A DNA stretch of 64,000 bases from Luteimonas rhizosphaerae (lineage in GTDB: Bacteria; Pseudomonadota; Gammaproteobacteria; Xanthomonadales; Xanthomonadaceae): contig NZ_NRQR01000005.1 of the NCBI RefSeq assembly GCF_002849595.1, positions 117,411-181,410 of the forward strand, given 5' to 3'. The notes beneath the pieces are model-generated. The model made no database searches, was not told where the DNA came from, and was given only the letters and a program-made list of their open reading frames with translations. Both the position numbers and the translations under genes were made by a program. Shown here in pieces: positions 8,482 to 18,831 of this stretch. Position 1 is the stretch's first letter. Every line of letters starts with the position of its first letter.

Positions 8482-9653
8482 GCCGGCGTGGGCGGCGCGA
8501 CGTGGTCGTCGTCGGCGGTGGCGTCGTCGGCGCGGCGTGCGCGCTGGCGCTCGCCGCGCGCGATCTCGACGTGGCGCTGGTCGAAGCGCAGGCGCCCGAC
8601 GCCTGGTCGCCGGCGACGCCGGACCTGCGCGTCTACGCCTTCGCGCCCGACAACGCGGCGTTGCTGCGCGACATCGGTGTCTGGGATGCGGTACGCGGCA
8701 CGCGCGCGCATGCCTACCGGCGCATGCAGGTCTGGGACGCGGCGGGCGGCAGCGAACTGACGTTCGACGCCGACCGGCTGGCGCTGCGCGAACTCGGCTG
8801 GATCGTCGAGCACGGCCTGCTCGTCGACCGGCTGTGGTCGCAGCTGGCGCGCGCCGGAGTCGAGATCCGGAGTCCGGCGCGCGTCGAGGCACTGGACGAC
8901 GACGGCGACGCGGTCGCCCTGCGGCTGGAAGGCGGTGGGCGGATCGAGGCCCGTCTGGCGATCGCGGCCGATGGCGCGGGATCCGCCCTGCGCACGCTCG
9001 CCGGCATCGGCACGGACGGCCACGATTACGCCCAGCGCGGCGTGGTCTGTTACGTGCGCAGCGCGCGGCCCCACCAGGACACCGCGTGGCAGCGCTTCCT
9101 GCCGACCGGCCCGCTGGCCCTGCTGCCGTGCGGCGACGGCACCTGTTCGATTGTCTGGACCCTGCCCGATGCCGAGGCGCAGCGGGTCGCCGGTCTCGAC
9201 GACGCGGCGTTCGCAGCCGCGGTCACCACGGCGTCCGACGGCCGCCTCGGTGCGCTGACGCCGGTGTCGCCGCGGGTGGCGTTTCCGCTGCGGCGCCAGC
9301 TCAGCGACACCCAGCGCGCGGGTCGGGTGCTGGTCATCGGCGACGCAGCGCACGTGGTGCACCCGCTGGCTGGCCAGGGCGTGAATCTCGGCCTGCGCGA
9401 CGTCGCGGCCCTGGCGGCGACGATCGGCGATGCGCAGCGCATCGATGCCGCATGGGATGCGCCTCAGCGGCTGGCCCGCTGGGCGCGGACGCGGCGCAGC
9501 GACAATACGGTCGCGGCGCACGCGTTCGACGGCATCAACCGCGTGTTCTCCAGCGATGCCCTGCTGCCGACGCTGCTGCGCAGCCACGCCTTCGGTGTCG
9601 CGCAGGCGCTGCCGCCCTTGCGCAACCTGCTGTGGAAACGGGCCGCCGGCTGA
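8478..9653 (+). CDS. FAD-dependent ubiquinone-biosynthesis hydroxylase, UbiI/UbiF type
   Basis: This is the second member of the pair, 391 residues, with VVVVGGGVVGAACALALA at the N-terminus, AADGAGSALRTLAGI in the middle and RVLVIGDAAHVVHPLAGQGVNLGLRDVA near residue 280. The DAAHxxHPxxGQGxNLGxxD motif is complete. The family hydroxylates C5 or C6 of the ubiquinone head group. Which carbon this one acts on, and so whether to call it UbiI, UbiF or UbiM, cannot be decided by eye. It is translationally coupled to ubiH (ATGA) and to the following small gene (TGATG). Confidence 0.87.
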   Translation: MSRRGRRDVVVVGGGVVGAACALALAARDLDVALVEAQAPDAWSPATPDLRVYAFAPDNAALLRDIGVWDAVRGTRAHAYRRMQVWDAAGGSELTFDADRLALRELGWIVEHGLLVDRLWSQLARAGVEIRSPARVEALDDDGDAVALRLEGGGRIEARLAIAADGAGSALRTLAGIGTDGHDYAQRGVVCYVRSARPHQDTAWQRFLPTGPLALLPCGDGTCSIVWTLPDAEAQRVAGLDDAAFAAAVTTASDGRLGALTPVSPRVAFPLRRQLSDTQRAGRVLVIGDAAHVVHPLAGQGVNLGLRDVAALAATIGDAQRIDAAWDAPQRLARWARTRRSDNTVAAHAFDGINRVFSSDALLPTLLRSHAFGVAQALPPLRNLLWKRAAG

Positions 9654-9967
9654 TGTCGGGGCGCCTGCGCATGCAGCGCGTCCTGGCCGGTCTGCTGGCG
9701 TTGCCGACATCCGCGCCGCTGTGGGCGATGCGCCAGTGCCCGCCGGAGTCGATGCCGCGACCGCTCTGGTTCGACGCGGTGGGCTGGGGCGTGGCGGTCT
9801 CCGGCGTGCTGCTCGGGGCGCTGGTGCCGCTGCTGGTCTGGCGCCGCACGCGCGGACGGCGAGCGCGTGCGCGCGCTGCGCTCGTCGCCGCAGCGCTGCT
9901 GGTCATGCTCGCGATCTGGTGCGCCGGCCTGCTGGTCTGGCTCGGCGCCTTCGTTCTGCCCTGCTGA
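9653..9967 (+). CDS. small membrane protein of unknown function
   Basis: A 104-residue protein whose ATG shares one base with the preceding hydroxylase stop (TGATG). It has an N-terminal hydrophobic segment that may be a signal anchor (VLAGLLALPTSAPLWA), then two clear membrane helices (VGWGVAVSGVLLGALVPLLVW and AALVAAALLVMLAIWCAGLLVWLGAFV) flanking an Arg-rich loop (RRTRGRRARARA). I do not recognise the family. The tight coupling argues that it is a real gene cotranscribed with the ubiquinone hydroxylases, but nothing in it shows a role in quinone synthesis. Confidence 0.65.
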   Translation: MSGRLRMQRVLAGLLALPTSAPLWAMRQCPPESMPRPLWFDAVGWGVAVSGVLLGALVPLLVWRRTRGRRARARAALVAAALLVMLAIWCAGLLVWLGAFVLPC

Positions 9968-9970
9968 GCG

Positions 9971-10906
<936 letters not shown>

Positions 10907-11034
10907 GGTGGGTCCGGTCGCGGGTCGAAGGCGCGGAGTATGCCGCGAAGCCGTCGTCCCTGCGTCTGCGCGCGATGCCGGGCGATCGACGCTGCGCCAG
11001 CCGCCCGCTCAGCCGCGGCGGATTCCGGGGTCGC

Positions 11035-11376
11035 TCAGCGCAGCAGGGCCAGCGCCGCCAGCGCGAAGGCGAGCAGCGCGGCGGTGGTCGCGACGATCGC
11101 CAGCCGGGTCGACAGCACGAGCTGGCGGTCCATGCGGGGGGCGCCGAGCTGCAGGACCTCGATGGTCTTCTGCATGTCGGCGGCGAGCTTGCCGATCGAA
11201 TCGGCGTTCTGGCTCGCGGCGTCCTGCAGTTCGACGATCTGCGCATCGACCACGTCGTTGCGCCGTTGCTGGCCCAGATCGACCAGGGGCGGCGGCGTGC
11301 GGGTGAAGATCGGCCTTGCCAGCCGGACGATCTCCGGCAGGTACGGGGCGACGACGGTGATCCAGGCGGCGGCCAT
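11035..11376 (-). CDS. hypothetical tail-anchored coiled-coil protein
   Basis: A 113-residue protein with a short hydrophobic start (WITVVAPYLPEIVRLARPIF), a heptad-like central stretch rich in Gln, Asp and Ala (about 36-80) suggesting a coiled coil, and a single C-terminal membrane helix (LAIVATTAALLAFALAALALL) reaching the end of the protein. It lies 11 bases downstream of rlmM on the same strand, so it is probably cotranscribed. I do not recognise a family, and no catalytic motif is visible. Confidence 0.6.
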   Translation of the reverse strand: MAAAWITVVAPYLPEIVRLARPIFTRTPPPLVDLGQQRRNDVVDAQIVELQDAASQNADSIGKLAADMQKTIEVLQLGAPRMDRQLVLSTRLAIVATTAALLAFALAALALLR

Positions 11377-11387
11377 CGGCGGTCTCC

Positions 11388-12509
11388 TTACTCGACGCTG
11401 GCGTAGACCGTGATCTCTTCACGGTCATGGTAGAGCTGGCGCGCGCGAATGGTCAGCGTCGCGTGCTCGCCGGCGTTGTTGGCGAACAGGTCCAGTGCCA
11501 GCAGCGTTTCCTGCCAGCGCTTCTTCATCGGCAGCTTGAGGTTGAAGACCGCGTTGCGGCACCAGCCTTCGCGGAACCACGTGGCCATGCGCTCGGCGAC
11601 CTTGCGCGGCTGCTCGACCATGTCGCAGACCAGCCAGTCGACCGCACCGACGGGCTGGTAGCGGAAGCCGTCGACGCGGTGGTGGTCGACGAGGCCGGTC
11701 TCGAGCAGTTCGGCCTGCATCGGGCCGTTGTCGACCGCGACCACGCGCATGTGTTCGCGCGTCAGCACCCAGGTCCAGCCGCCGGGCGCCGCGCCCAGGT
11801 CGACGGCGCGCATTCCCGGCTTGATGCGCGCGTTGCGCTCGCGCTCGGTCAGTAGCGCCATGAAGGCTTCTTCGAGTTTCAGCGCCGAACGCGACGGCGC
11901 ATCGGCATGCGTGCGCAGCCGCGGAATGCCGAGCGGCCACGGCGCGCTGTCGCCGACCACGGACTGGGCCAGGTAGGCGTGCGTGCCAGACAGGAAGAAC
12001 ACGTGCAGGCGCGGGAACCGCTTCTCGTCCTTCTGGCTGAGGAACCCCCGCTTGCGCAGCGCCGGGCGTAGCGCATTGGCGAAGCTGCGCGCGAGGCCCG
12101 CGAGCTGCTTGCCCTCGTCGGAATCCGGATGCTCGACCAGCAGCTCGCCGTGGCGGCCACGCCCGGCGAGCGCCTCGAAGATCGGCGTGATGCGGTCGGT
12201 TGGGTCGAGGTCGCGCAGTTCGGTCAGCAGCACCAGCTTCTGCCGCGCGAAGATCAGGTCGGCGAACGGCAGCTCATGGGTCAGCGACGGGCCGTTGTCG
12301 GAATGGAACAGCACGTAGCCGTCGTTGCGCCTGGTCTGGGCGTACCCGGCGACGTGCACGCCGGCCGCGCGTTCGGTCAGTTCCGCCGCCAGGTCGGACT
12401 CGAAGCCCGGGCGACAGTAGCACAGCAGGCCGCTGATCGGCGTCAGCTTCGAGGCCGCGGCGGTCTCGGCGGAGGTCGCATCGGCGGCGATTGGATCGAG
12501 GTCGGTCAT
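11388..12509 (-). CDS. rlmM: 23S rRNA C2498 2'-O-ribose methyltransferase RlmM
   Basis: RlmM methylates the 2'-O of C2498 in the peptidyl-transferase centre of 23S rRNA using S-adenosylmethionine. The 373-residue protein has an N-terminal THUMP-like region (LCYCRPGFESDLAAELTERA) followed by an FtsJ-type methyltransferase domain with the SAM motif AVDLGAAPGGWTWVL at about residue 220, the catalytic-site segment VDWLVCDMVEQP, and FNLKLPMKKRW with the catalytic Lys. The start at 12509 shares one base with the deaminase stop (TGATG); longer in-frame extensions run back into the deaminase gene. Confidence 0.94.
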   Translation of the reverse strand: MTDLDPIAADATSAETAAASKLTPISGLLCYCRPGFESDLAAELTERAAGVHVAGYAQTRRNDGYVLFHSDNGPSLTHELPFADLIFARQKLVLLTELRDLDPTDRITPIFEALAGRGRHGELLVEHPDSDEGKQLAGLARSFANALRPALRKRGFLSQKDEKRFPRLHVFFLSGTHAYLAQSVVGDSAPWPLGIPRLRTHADAPSRSALKLEEAFMALLTERERNARIKPGMRAVDLGAAPGGWTWVLTREHMRVVAVDNGPMQAELLETGLVDHHRVDGFRYQPVGAVDWLVCDMVEQPRKVAERMATWFREGWCRNAVFNLKLPMKKRWQETLLALDLFANNAGEHATLTIRARQLYHDREEITVYASVE

Positions 12510-13069
12510 CAGTACTTCGCTCCGTCGGTCTCGCCATAGGCGCGCAGCACCGCGCGGGCCTCGTCGCGCAGCAGGTCGCGGACCACCGAGATGCCGCGCG
12601 CCTCCAGCGCGCCGATCCAGTCGGCCGGCAGCGGGCCTTCGTCGAACGGGGTCAGCGCTTCCACGTCTTCGGAACGCGCGCCGATCAGCAGCCGGTCGAT
12701 ACCCGCCCAGACGGTCGCGCCGTAGCACATGCAGCAGGGCTGGGACGAGGTCGCCAGCGTGATCGGGCCGCCGCGCTCGTTGAGGCGCGGGGTCTGCAGG
12801 CGCTGCTGCGCGAGCATGTAGGCCATCGTTTCCGCATGCGCGACCGAGCAGCTGTGCGGCATCACCCGGTTCACGCCGACGGCGACGATGCGGTCGGCCT
12901 GGTCAAAGACCACGGCGCCGAACGGACCACCGCTCTGCGCTTCGATGTTCAGGCGCGACAGTTCGATCGCGAGCGCGACCTTGGCCTCATCGCCGGGCAC
13001 GGCGCGCGAGGCATCGACGTGGTCGTGGACCCACGCGGGGAGGGTCAGATGGACCTGGGCATACAGCAT
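12509..13069 (-). CDS. cytidine/guanine deaminase-family nucleoside deaminase
   Basis: A 186-residue zinc deaminase. The two family motifs are intact: AHAET (His78, catalytic Glu80) and QPCCMCYGA, where Cys112 and Cys115 complete the zinc site as PCxxC. The N-terminal region (QSGGPFGAVVFDQADRIVAVGVNRV) matches the TadA/GuaD branch. It could act on guanine or another free base or nucleoside. It is unlikely to be TadA itself, since the core is longer and no tRNA-recognition tail is evident. I chose the start MLYAQVHLTLP over an upstream Met in the same frame because the extra residues are low-complexity and overlap the lipoprotein gene. It is coupled to rlmM. Confidence 0.8.
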   Translation of the reverse strand: MLYAQVHLTLPAWVHDHVDASRAVPGDEAKVALAIELSRLNIEAQSGGPFGAVVFDQADRIVAVGVNRVMPHSCSVAHAETMAYMLAQQRLQTPRLNERGGPITLATSSQPCCMCYGATVWAGIDRLLIGARSEDVEALTPFDEGPLPADWIGALEARGISVVRDLLRDEARAVLRAYGETDGAKY

Positions 13070-13088
13070 TGGACGGGACAACCTTGGG

Positions 13089-13466
13089 TTAGCGGAGCAG
13101 GCGCCCGCCGTCGGCCGCTTCGCAGCGGGACGCGACGCAGGCGCAGGACTGGATCTCGACGAAGCCGCAGACGCCGGCCATGCCGCGGCGTGCACAATCG
13201 GCCTGGACCGCCGCGGGATCGACCGGCGCGGCGGCGTTGACGCAGGCGGGCTGGTAGCCGCAGCAGCTGCCGACGTTCTTGACCGCGCAATCGCTGTCGG
13301 TGCGGCAGCGGGTGTCGATCTGTGGCCCGGCGGCGATGGCCGTGGGCACGCCGGTGACGGGGGGCGGTGCGGTCTCCGGCATCGGCGTCGCGGGCGCCGC
13401 GCACGCCGCCAGCGCCAGCAACAGGGCCGACAACAGGGGCAGGGCGAGGACGCGCAGGCGGTTCAT
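13089..13466 (-). CDS. cysteine-rich lipoprotein of unknown function
   Basis: A 125-residue predicted lipoprotein: hydrophobic signal LALPLLSALLLALAACA with the lipidated Cys at about residue 22, a Pro/Ala-rich linker, then a compact domain with about nine cysteines (TRCRTDSDC, GSCCGYQPAC, ADCARRG, GVCGFVEIQSCACVASRC). The cysteine density suggests a disulfide-stabilised periplasmic fold. I do not recognise the family. It lies upstream of the deaminase on the same strand with a 19-base gap, so it may share a transcript. Confidence 0.72.
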   Translation of the reverse strand: MNRLRVLALPLLSALLLALAACAAPATPMPETAPPPVTGVPTAIAAGPQIDTRCRTDSDCAVKNVGSCCGYQPACVNAAAPVDPAAVQADCARRGMAGVCGFVEIQSCACVASRCEAADGGRLLR

Positions 13467-13521
13467 CGCGGCGATGGTACCGCCCCCGCGCGGAATGCGC
13501 GTCGCCCGCAGGCCGCGCGCG

Positions 13522-15288
13522 TCAGCCGGCCGCGCCCGCCGCCCAGGTGTCGCGCAGCGTCACGCTGCGGTTGAACACCGGCCTGCCCGCCGTGTGGTCG
13601 TAGCGGTCGGCGACGAAATAACCGAGGCGCTCGAACTGGAACGACTGCTCGGGCGCGGCGTTTGCGGCAGCCGGCTCGACGTAACCGGTCACGCTGCGCT
13701 TGGATTCGGGATTCAGATGGTCGCGGTAGGTCTTGCCGGTCGACTCGTCGTCAGGCTTTTCGACCAGGAACAGGCGATCGAACAGCCGCACCTCGGCCTC
13801 CACCGCATGCGCGGCGCTGACCCAGTGGATCGTGCCCTTGATCTTGCGGTTCGCGCCTTCCATGCCGGGACGCGATTCGGGATCGAGGGTGCCGCGCAGT
13901 TCGACGATCGCGCCGCTGTCGTCCTTGATGACCTCGTTGCAGCGCACGATGCCGGCGCCGCGCAGGCGCACTTCGCCGCCCGGGATCAACCGCTTCCAGC
14001 CCTTGGGCGGCACTTCGGCGAAATCGTCGTGCTCGATCCACAGCTGGCGCGAGAACGGCACCTCGCGCGTGCCCAGCGCCTCGTCCTTGGGATGGTTCGG
14101 GAAACTCAGGGTTTCCGCGTGGCCGTCGGGCAGGTTGGTCAGCACCAGCTTCAGCGGATTGACCACCGCCATGCGGCGCGGCGCGCGCGTATCGAGATCG
14201 TCGCGCAGCGCGCCTTCCAGTACCGAGAAATCGATGACCGAGTTCTGCTTGCTGATACCGACGCGGTCGACCAGCAGGCGCAGGCCGGCCGGCGTGTAGC
14301 CACGGCGACGCAGGCCCTGCAGCGTGTACATGCGCGGGTCGTCCCAGCCATCGACCAGGCCTTCGCCGACCAGCTGGGTCAGCTTGCGCTTGCTCATCAC
14401 CGTGTAGTTGATGTTGAGGCGCGAGAACTCGATCTGGCGCGGCTTCGCGGCGACGTTCTCGACGCCGTTGCGGGTCAGCGGCGCCAGCAGCGACGGCGTG
14501 CCGGCGAGGTCGACCCGGTCCACCACCCAGTCGTACAGCGGGCGATGGTCCTCGAATTCCAGCGTGCACAGCGAATGGGTGATGCCTTCGATGGCATCGC
14601 CCAGCGCGTGGGCGAAGTCGTACATCGGATAGATCGGCCAGGCATCGCCGGTGTTCTGGTGGGTGACCTGCTTGATCCGGTACAGCGCCGGGTCGCGCAG
14701 GTTCATGTTGCCGCTGCTCATGTCGATCTTGGCGCGCAGCGTGCGCGTGCCATCGGCGAACTCGCCCGCACGCATGCGCCGGAACAGGTCGAGGTTCTCG
14801 TCGGTGGACCGGTCGCGGAACGGCGAGTTGCGGCCGGGTTCGGTCAGCGTGCCGCGGTATTCGCGCACCTGCTCGGCGGTCAGGTCGCAGACGAAGGCAT
14901 CGCCCTGGGCGATCAGTTTCTCGGCCGCGAGGCAGTAGACCTCGAAGTAATCGGATGCGTGGCGCAGCTCGGCCCACTCGAAGCCCAGCCAGCGCACGTC
15001 GTCCTCGATCGCGCGGACGAAGGCGAGGTCTTCCTTCTCCGGATTGGTGTCGTCGAAGCGCAGGTTGCAGCGGCCGCCGAATTCCGTCGCGACGCCGAAA
15101 TTCAGACAGATCGCCTTGGCATGGCCGATGTGCAGGTAGCCGTTCGGTTCCGGCGGGAACCGGGTGCGGACCGCCGCGTGCTTCCCGCTGTCCAGGTCGT
15201 CGCGGACGATCTGGCGGATGAAGTCCTGGCGGACCGGCGCGGCGGCGTCGGCGGGAACGGCGGAGTCGGTCGGGCCTGCGGAAGACAT
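13522..15288 (-). CDS. glnS: glutaminyl-tRNA synthetase
   Basis: Charges tRNA-Gln with glutamine; a cognate tRNA-Gln (UUG) gene is at 58495 in this window. The 588-residue class I enzyme has [17 protein letters not shown] with the HIGH motif at 53-56, the GlnRS sequence [10 protein letters not shown], and VMSKRK for the KMSKS loop, followed by the C-terminal beta-barrel anticodon-binding region. The ATG at 15288 gives an N-terminus of ordinary length. The frame is open upstream to 15456 but that region is intergenic in character. An AT-rich island at about 15391-15412, unusual in this genome, lies between glnS and the divergent cyclase gene and probably carries promoter elements. Confidence 0.96.
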   Translation of the reverse strand: MSSAGPTDSAVPADAAAPVRQDFIRQIVRDDLDSGKHAAVRTRFPPEPNGYLHIGHAKAICLNFGVATEFGGRCNLRFDDTNPEKEDLAFVRAIEDDVRWLGFEWAELRHASDYFEVYCLAAEKLIAQGDAFVCDLTAEQVREYRGTLTEPGRNSPFRDRSTDENLDLFRRMRAGEFADGTRTLRAKIDMSSGNMNLRDPALYRIKQVTHQNTGDAWPIYPMYDFAHALGDAIEGITHSLCTLEFEDHRPLYDWVVDRVDLAGTPSLLAPLTRNGVENVAAKPRQIEFSRLNINYTVMSKRKLTQLVGEGLVDGWDDPRMYTLQGLRRRGYTPAGLRLLVDRVGISKQNSVIDFSVLEGALRDDLDTRAPRRMAVVNPLKLVLTNLPDGHAETLSFPNHPKDEALGTREVPFSRQLWIEHDDFAEVPPKGWKRLIPGGEVRLRGAGIVRCNEVIKDDSGAIVELRGTLDPESRPGMEGANRKIKGTIHWVSAAHAVEAEVRLFDRLFLVEKPDDESTGKTYRDHLNPESKRSVTGYVEPAAANAAPEQSFQFERLGYFVADRYDHTAGRPVFNRSVTLRDTWAAGAAG

Positions 15289-15586
15289 GGGGCGGATGGC
15301 TCGGGGCTGCGGTGAGGACCGCGCAGTGTAGCCGAGCGCCCGGCGCGGCCGGGCTGGCGCGCTGGTGCCCGCCCGCCGCTGGACCCGACGCACAGATGCA
15401 ATAATTATGTGACGCAGGTACGGAAACCGTGGCACGCGATTTGCTGAAAACGTCACAGACAGGGGAGTGTCGCTTGGGCGAGGCAGGGGGTATCAAAGTC
15501 CCGTCAGGAGAGGCTGCGCGTCCGGCGGCGGGTCGAGGCGTGTGCGGGGCGATGCTTCCGCGTCCACGATGCACGGGACCGCGCGC

Positions 15587-17758
15587 ATGGAGCTGAGCCC
15601 GCCCCGCGCGATGCGGGGGCACACCTGGGCCATCGCAGGGTGCCTGTTGCTGCTGCTGGCGCTGTTCGTGGCGCTGCTGGCATCGACCCAGCTGCGTCCG
15701 GGCGAGCAGGTGCCGGTCGCCGTCGAGCCCGGCCCGGCCCCCGGCGCAGACGACCTCCACGAAGCACGGCTGCGCTTCGTGCTGCCGCCTCTGGAACCCC
15801 GGAACGGCGCGCCCACCCGGTGGGCGATCTGGCTGCCGCGCGAGCCCGTCGAATCGCTGCAGCTGCGCGACGACGCCGGCTGGCGCAGCGAGATCGGCGG
15901 GTTCTACGGCTGGCGCGACGACGAGGGCGTGCTGCCGACCGGCTACGGCTTCCTGCTGCCGGCGGACTGGAGCGGGCCGGTCGAACTCACCCTCGAAGCG
16001 CGTGGCTCGGAGCGGGGCAGTTTCCGGCCGGTGCTGGCCCGGGCCGTCGACATCCGCCGGATCGAACGCTCCGGCGTCGCCCTCGCCGCCGCCGTCTACG
16101 GCAGCCTGCTGATGCTGGCCGCACTCGCGCTGGCGCTGGCCTACGCCTCGCGCGACCGCGTGTTCCTCGGCTTCTTCGGATTCATCATCGGGCTGTTGCT
16201 GCTGCTGCAGGGCTTGAACGGCCATCTCTACGGCCTGCCGGGGCTGCGCCTGTTCGGCGTCTGGGGCGTGCAGGGCTTGCTGGCGCTGTCGCTGGCCTAC
16301 GCGGCCAGCTGGCTGTGGCTGATCGAGATCTACGCGTTTCCGTCGGGCGCGCCGCGCCGGTTCGCGCGGCCGCTGCGGCTGGGCATCGGCCTGCTGATCG
16401 CACTGGCCGCCATCTGCCTGTTGAACCTGTCGGTACTGGCGGTGCTGATGGCCGTGCTGACGACGCTGGCCTGGACGGTGGCCGGTGTCGGCGGGCTGGC
16501 CCTGCTGGTCGACGCCGGCCGGCGCGGGGTGCCGCTCGCCTGGCTGCTGGTGGCGGCGGGCACGGTGTCACTGCTCGCGGGCATCGGATCCGAGCTGGCG
16601 AGCAACGGGATCATTCCCGAGCTGCCGATGGTGCACTTCGGTTACCAGGGCGCGGCGGTCGCCTTCGCGCTGACCCTCGGCATGGGTCTGATCGGGCGCA
16701 TCGGCGACTACCGCGACCAGCGCGACCGCGACCGCCTGGCCCGGCTCGACACCGAGCGGCGCATGCGCCGCGAAGCGGCACGCGCCGATCTGGCGACCGA
16801 GCTGCAGACCCGGCTGGGCACGCTCGACCTGGGCGAGATTCCGTCGCATGGCCTGCGCCTGCTGATGGACCATCTGCTGCCGCTGGTGCCGACGGAATCG
16901 TGCATCGCCGTCGTCCGCGGCTTCCAGGGACGCGACTACCTGCTGGTCGAACCCGCCGACGCACTGGTCGCGACCCGCCACGAACTCGAGCGGCGGGGCC
17001 TGATCCTGCGACGCCTGGCGACTGGCGGCATCGGCCTGCAGCAGCCGGTGCGCTCGTCGGCCGGCGCGCCGGTGGTCGCGATGGAAGCCGTGGTGCCCTT
17101 GCCCGTGCGCGCGCCGGGCTGGGGTGCGCTGCTGCTGCGCCGCGCCGGCGGTGAAGGCTTCACGACCGACGAGATGTCGGTCATCGGCGAGCTGCTGCGG
17201 GTCACCCTTATGCACATCGAGCAGGCGATGGCATCGATCAAGCTGCGCCGCTCGGCCGAGATGGACGCGCTGACCGGCAGCATGAACCGCCGCACGATCG
17301 ACAGCTGGCTGCAGCGCGCGTACGTCGAAGGCGATCGCAGCGGACGCACGGTGTCGGTGCTGTTCGTCGATCTCGACCATTTCAAGTCGGTCAACGACCG
17401 CTTCGGCCACGCCTGTGGCGACGACTGCCTGCGCCACGTGGCCCAGGCGCTGCGCAGCGTGCTCGGCGACGGCGACATGCTGGGCCGCTACGGCGGCGAG
17501 GAGTTCATCGTCGTGCTGCCCGGTCAGGATGGCGCCGCGGCGCGCACGGTCGGCGAGCTGATGCGCACTGCGGTGGAGAACATCGACATGCACCACGACG
17601 GGCATCGCGTGCGCCTGACGGTCAGCATCGGCATCGCGACCCGGCACGGCGACGAGCACGCGCCCGCGGCGACCATCGCGCGCGCCGACAAGGCGCTGTA
17701 CGCGGCCAAGCGGCAGGGCCGCAACTGCGTGCAGGTCGCGCCCGCCATCTTCAGCTGA
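15587..17758 (+). CDS. 7TMR-DISM diguanylate cyclase (GGDEF)
   Basis: A membrane sensor predicted to make cyclic di-GMP from two GTP. The order is: signal anchor (MRGHTWAIAGCLLLLLALFVALL); an extracytoplasmic beta-rich domain (RWAIWLPREPVESLQLRDD ... GRFYGW-like segment) as in 7TMR-DISM receptors; seven hydrophobic helices; a GAF-like region; and a C-terminal GGDEF domain with DALTGSMNRR, FVDLDHFKSVNDRFGHACGD and RYGGEEF. The active site is the catalytic GGEEF form. The RxxD inhibitory site is absent: a Gly sits where the Arg nine residues before GGEEF should be, so product inhibition at the I-site is not expected. The start is uncertain. I chose ATG 15587, preceded by GGGA at eight bases; 15569 and 15611 are alternatives. 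Confidence 0.88.
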   Translation: MELSPPRAMRGHTWAIAGCLLLLLALFVALLASTQLRPGEQVPVAVEPGPAPGADDLHEARLRFVLPPLEPRNGAPTRWAIWLPREPVESLQLRDDAGWRSEIGGFYGWRDDEGVLPTGYGFLLPADWSGPVELTLEARGSERGSFRPVLARAVDIRRIERSGVALAAAVYGSLLMLAALALALAYASRDRVFLGFFGFIIGLLLLLQGLNGHLYGLPGLRLFGVWGVQGLLALSLAYAASWLWLIEIYAFPSGAPRRFARPLRLGIGLLIALAAICLLNLSVLAVLMAVLTTLAWTVAGVGGLALLVDAGRRGVPLAWLLVAAGTVSLLAGIGSELASNGIIPELPMVHFGYQGAAVAFALTLGMGLIGRIGDYRDQRDRDRLARLDTERRMRREAARADLATELQTRLGTLDLGEIPSHGLRLLMDHLLPLVPTESCIAVVRGFQGRDYLLVEPADALVATRHELERRGLILRRLATGGIGLQQPVRSSAGAPVVAMEAVVPLPVRAPGWGALLLRRAGGEGFTTDEMSVIGELLRVTLMHIEQAMASIKLRRSAEMDALTGSMNRRTIDSWLQRAYVEGDRSGRTVSVLFVDLDHFKSVNDRFGHACGDDCLRHVAQALRSVLGDGDMLGRYGGEEFIVVLPGQDGAAARTVGELMRTAVENIDMHHDGHRVRLTVSIGIATRHGDEHAPAATIARADKALYAAKRQGRNCVQVAPAIFS

Positions 17759-17822
17759 TCCCGCGCGCGGCGTGGCGCGGAGACGCGCTACGCTGCCCGG
17801 CCCCCCGCGTGCGGATCCACCG

Positions 17823-18746
17823 ATGCCCGAACGATCCGCCCAACGCACGGCGCTGCTGTCGATGCTGGCCGGCGCGGCCCTGATCGGCACCAACGGGTTG
17901 ATGGTGCGACTGGCCGACACGCCGCCGACGATCTCGGCCTTCTACCGGATGCTGTTCGCCGGCGCGATGCTGGCCCTGCTGGTGCACCTGCGGCGCGACT
18001 GGCGGCCGCTGCCGCGCGCGGTCTGGCTGTGGGCGCTGGTGCCGGCGGCGGCGTTCGCGATGGACCTGTGGCTGTGGCACCGCAGCATCCTGCTGATCGG
18101 CCCGGGGCTCGCGACGCTGCTGGCCAACGCGCAGGTGTTCTTCATGGCGCTGGCCGGCGTGATGCTGTTCGGCGAACGCATCGGGCCACGCTTCGTCGCC
18201 GGTATCGCGCTGGCGTTCTTCGGCCTGTGGCTGTTGCTGGGCGCGGACTGGGCCAGCCTGGCGGCCGATTACCGCTGGGGCGTGTGGCTGGGGCTGGCGA
18301 CGGGGCTGTGCTACGCCGTCTACAACATCGGACTGAAGCATGTGCAGCGGGTCGGATACACGCACGATGCCGCACGCGCGGCGCCGATCGCGCAGATCCT
18401 CGCGATCGCCTCGCTCGGCTCGGCCCTGCTGCTGGGGCTGGCCGGCGTGGCCGAGGGCGTGTCCTTCGCGATTCCGACCTGGCAGTCGCTGGCCTGGCTG
18501 CTGGTGCTCGCCGGCATGGGCCACTGCCTGAGCTGGATCCTGATCTCGCGCGCGATGCAGCGGCTCGGCGTCGCGGTCGTCGGCCTGCTGTTGCTGGTGC
18601 AGCCGGTCTGCGCATTCCTGCTCGATGTGGTGCTGCTGCAACGGCCGACCCTGCCGCGCGAATGGCTGGGCCTGGCGTTCACCCTGGCGGGCATCTTTCT
18701 CGCCAGCCTGAAGGGCCGCACGCGGCAGCCGGCCGGCGCTGCATAG
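17823..18746 (+). CDS. EamA/DMT-superfamily transporter
   Basis: A 307-residue protein with about ten hydrophobic helices in two homologous halves, as in the EamA (RhaT-like) family of drug/metabolite exporters. Visible family features are GAALIGTNGLMVRLADTPPTISAFYRMLFAGAMLAL in the first half and ISRAMQRLGVAVVGLLLLVQPVCAFLLDVVLLQRP near the C-terminus. The substrate cannot be predicted. ATG 17823 starts directly at MPERSAQRTALLSML, while the longer in-frame start adds only charged low-complexity residues. It follows the cyclase by 64 bases on the same strand. Confidence 0.85.
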   Translation: MPERSAQRTALLSMLAGAALIGTNGLMVRLADTPPTISAFYRMLFAGAMLALLVHLRRDWRPLPRAVWLWALVPAAAFAMDLWLWHRSILLIGPGLATLLANAQVFFMALAGVMLFGERIGPRFVAGIALAFFGLWLLLGADWASLAADYRWGVWLGLATGLCYAVYNIGLKHVQRVGYTHDAARAAPIAQILAIASLGSALLLGLAGVAEGVSFAIPTWQSLAWLLVLAGMGHCLSWILISRAMQRLGVAVVGLLLLVQPVCAFLLDVVLLQRPTLPREWLGLAFTLAGIFLASLKGRTRQPAGAA

Positions 18747-18831
18747 ACGGCCCGCGACCTTGAAGCGCCGCGCGTCGACCGCACCTTGAGGGATCGTCGC
18801 GCGGCATCTCCGCGCCGTCAGGAGATCGCAC

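Noticed and set aside
13279..15315. A 678-codon plus-strand open frame opposite glnS
   Set aside because: Antisense shadow of glnS; His/Arg/Gln-rich with no domain.
15391..15460. A CRP/Clp-type site (TGTGA ... TCACA) in the glnS/cyclase gap
   Set aside because: The TGTGA and TCACA halves are tens of bases apart instead of six, so they do not form a Clp site.
13751..16225. An 824-codon minus-strand open frame spanning glnS and the cyclase start
   Set aside because: It overlaps glnS in another frame and crosses the glnS promoter; no recognisable protein sequence.
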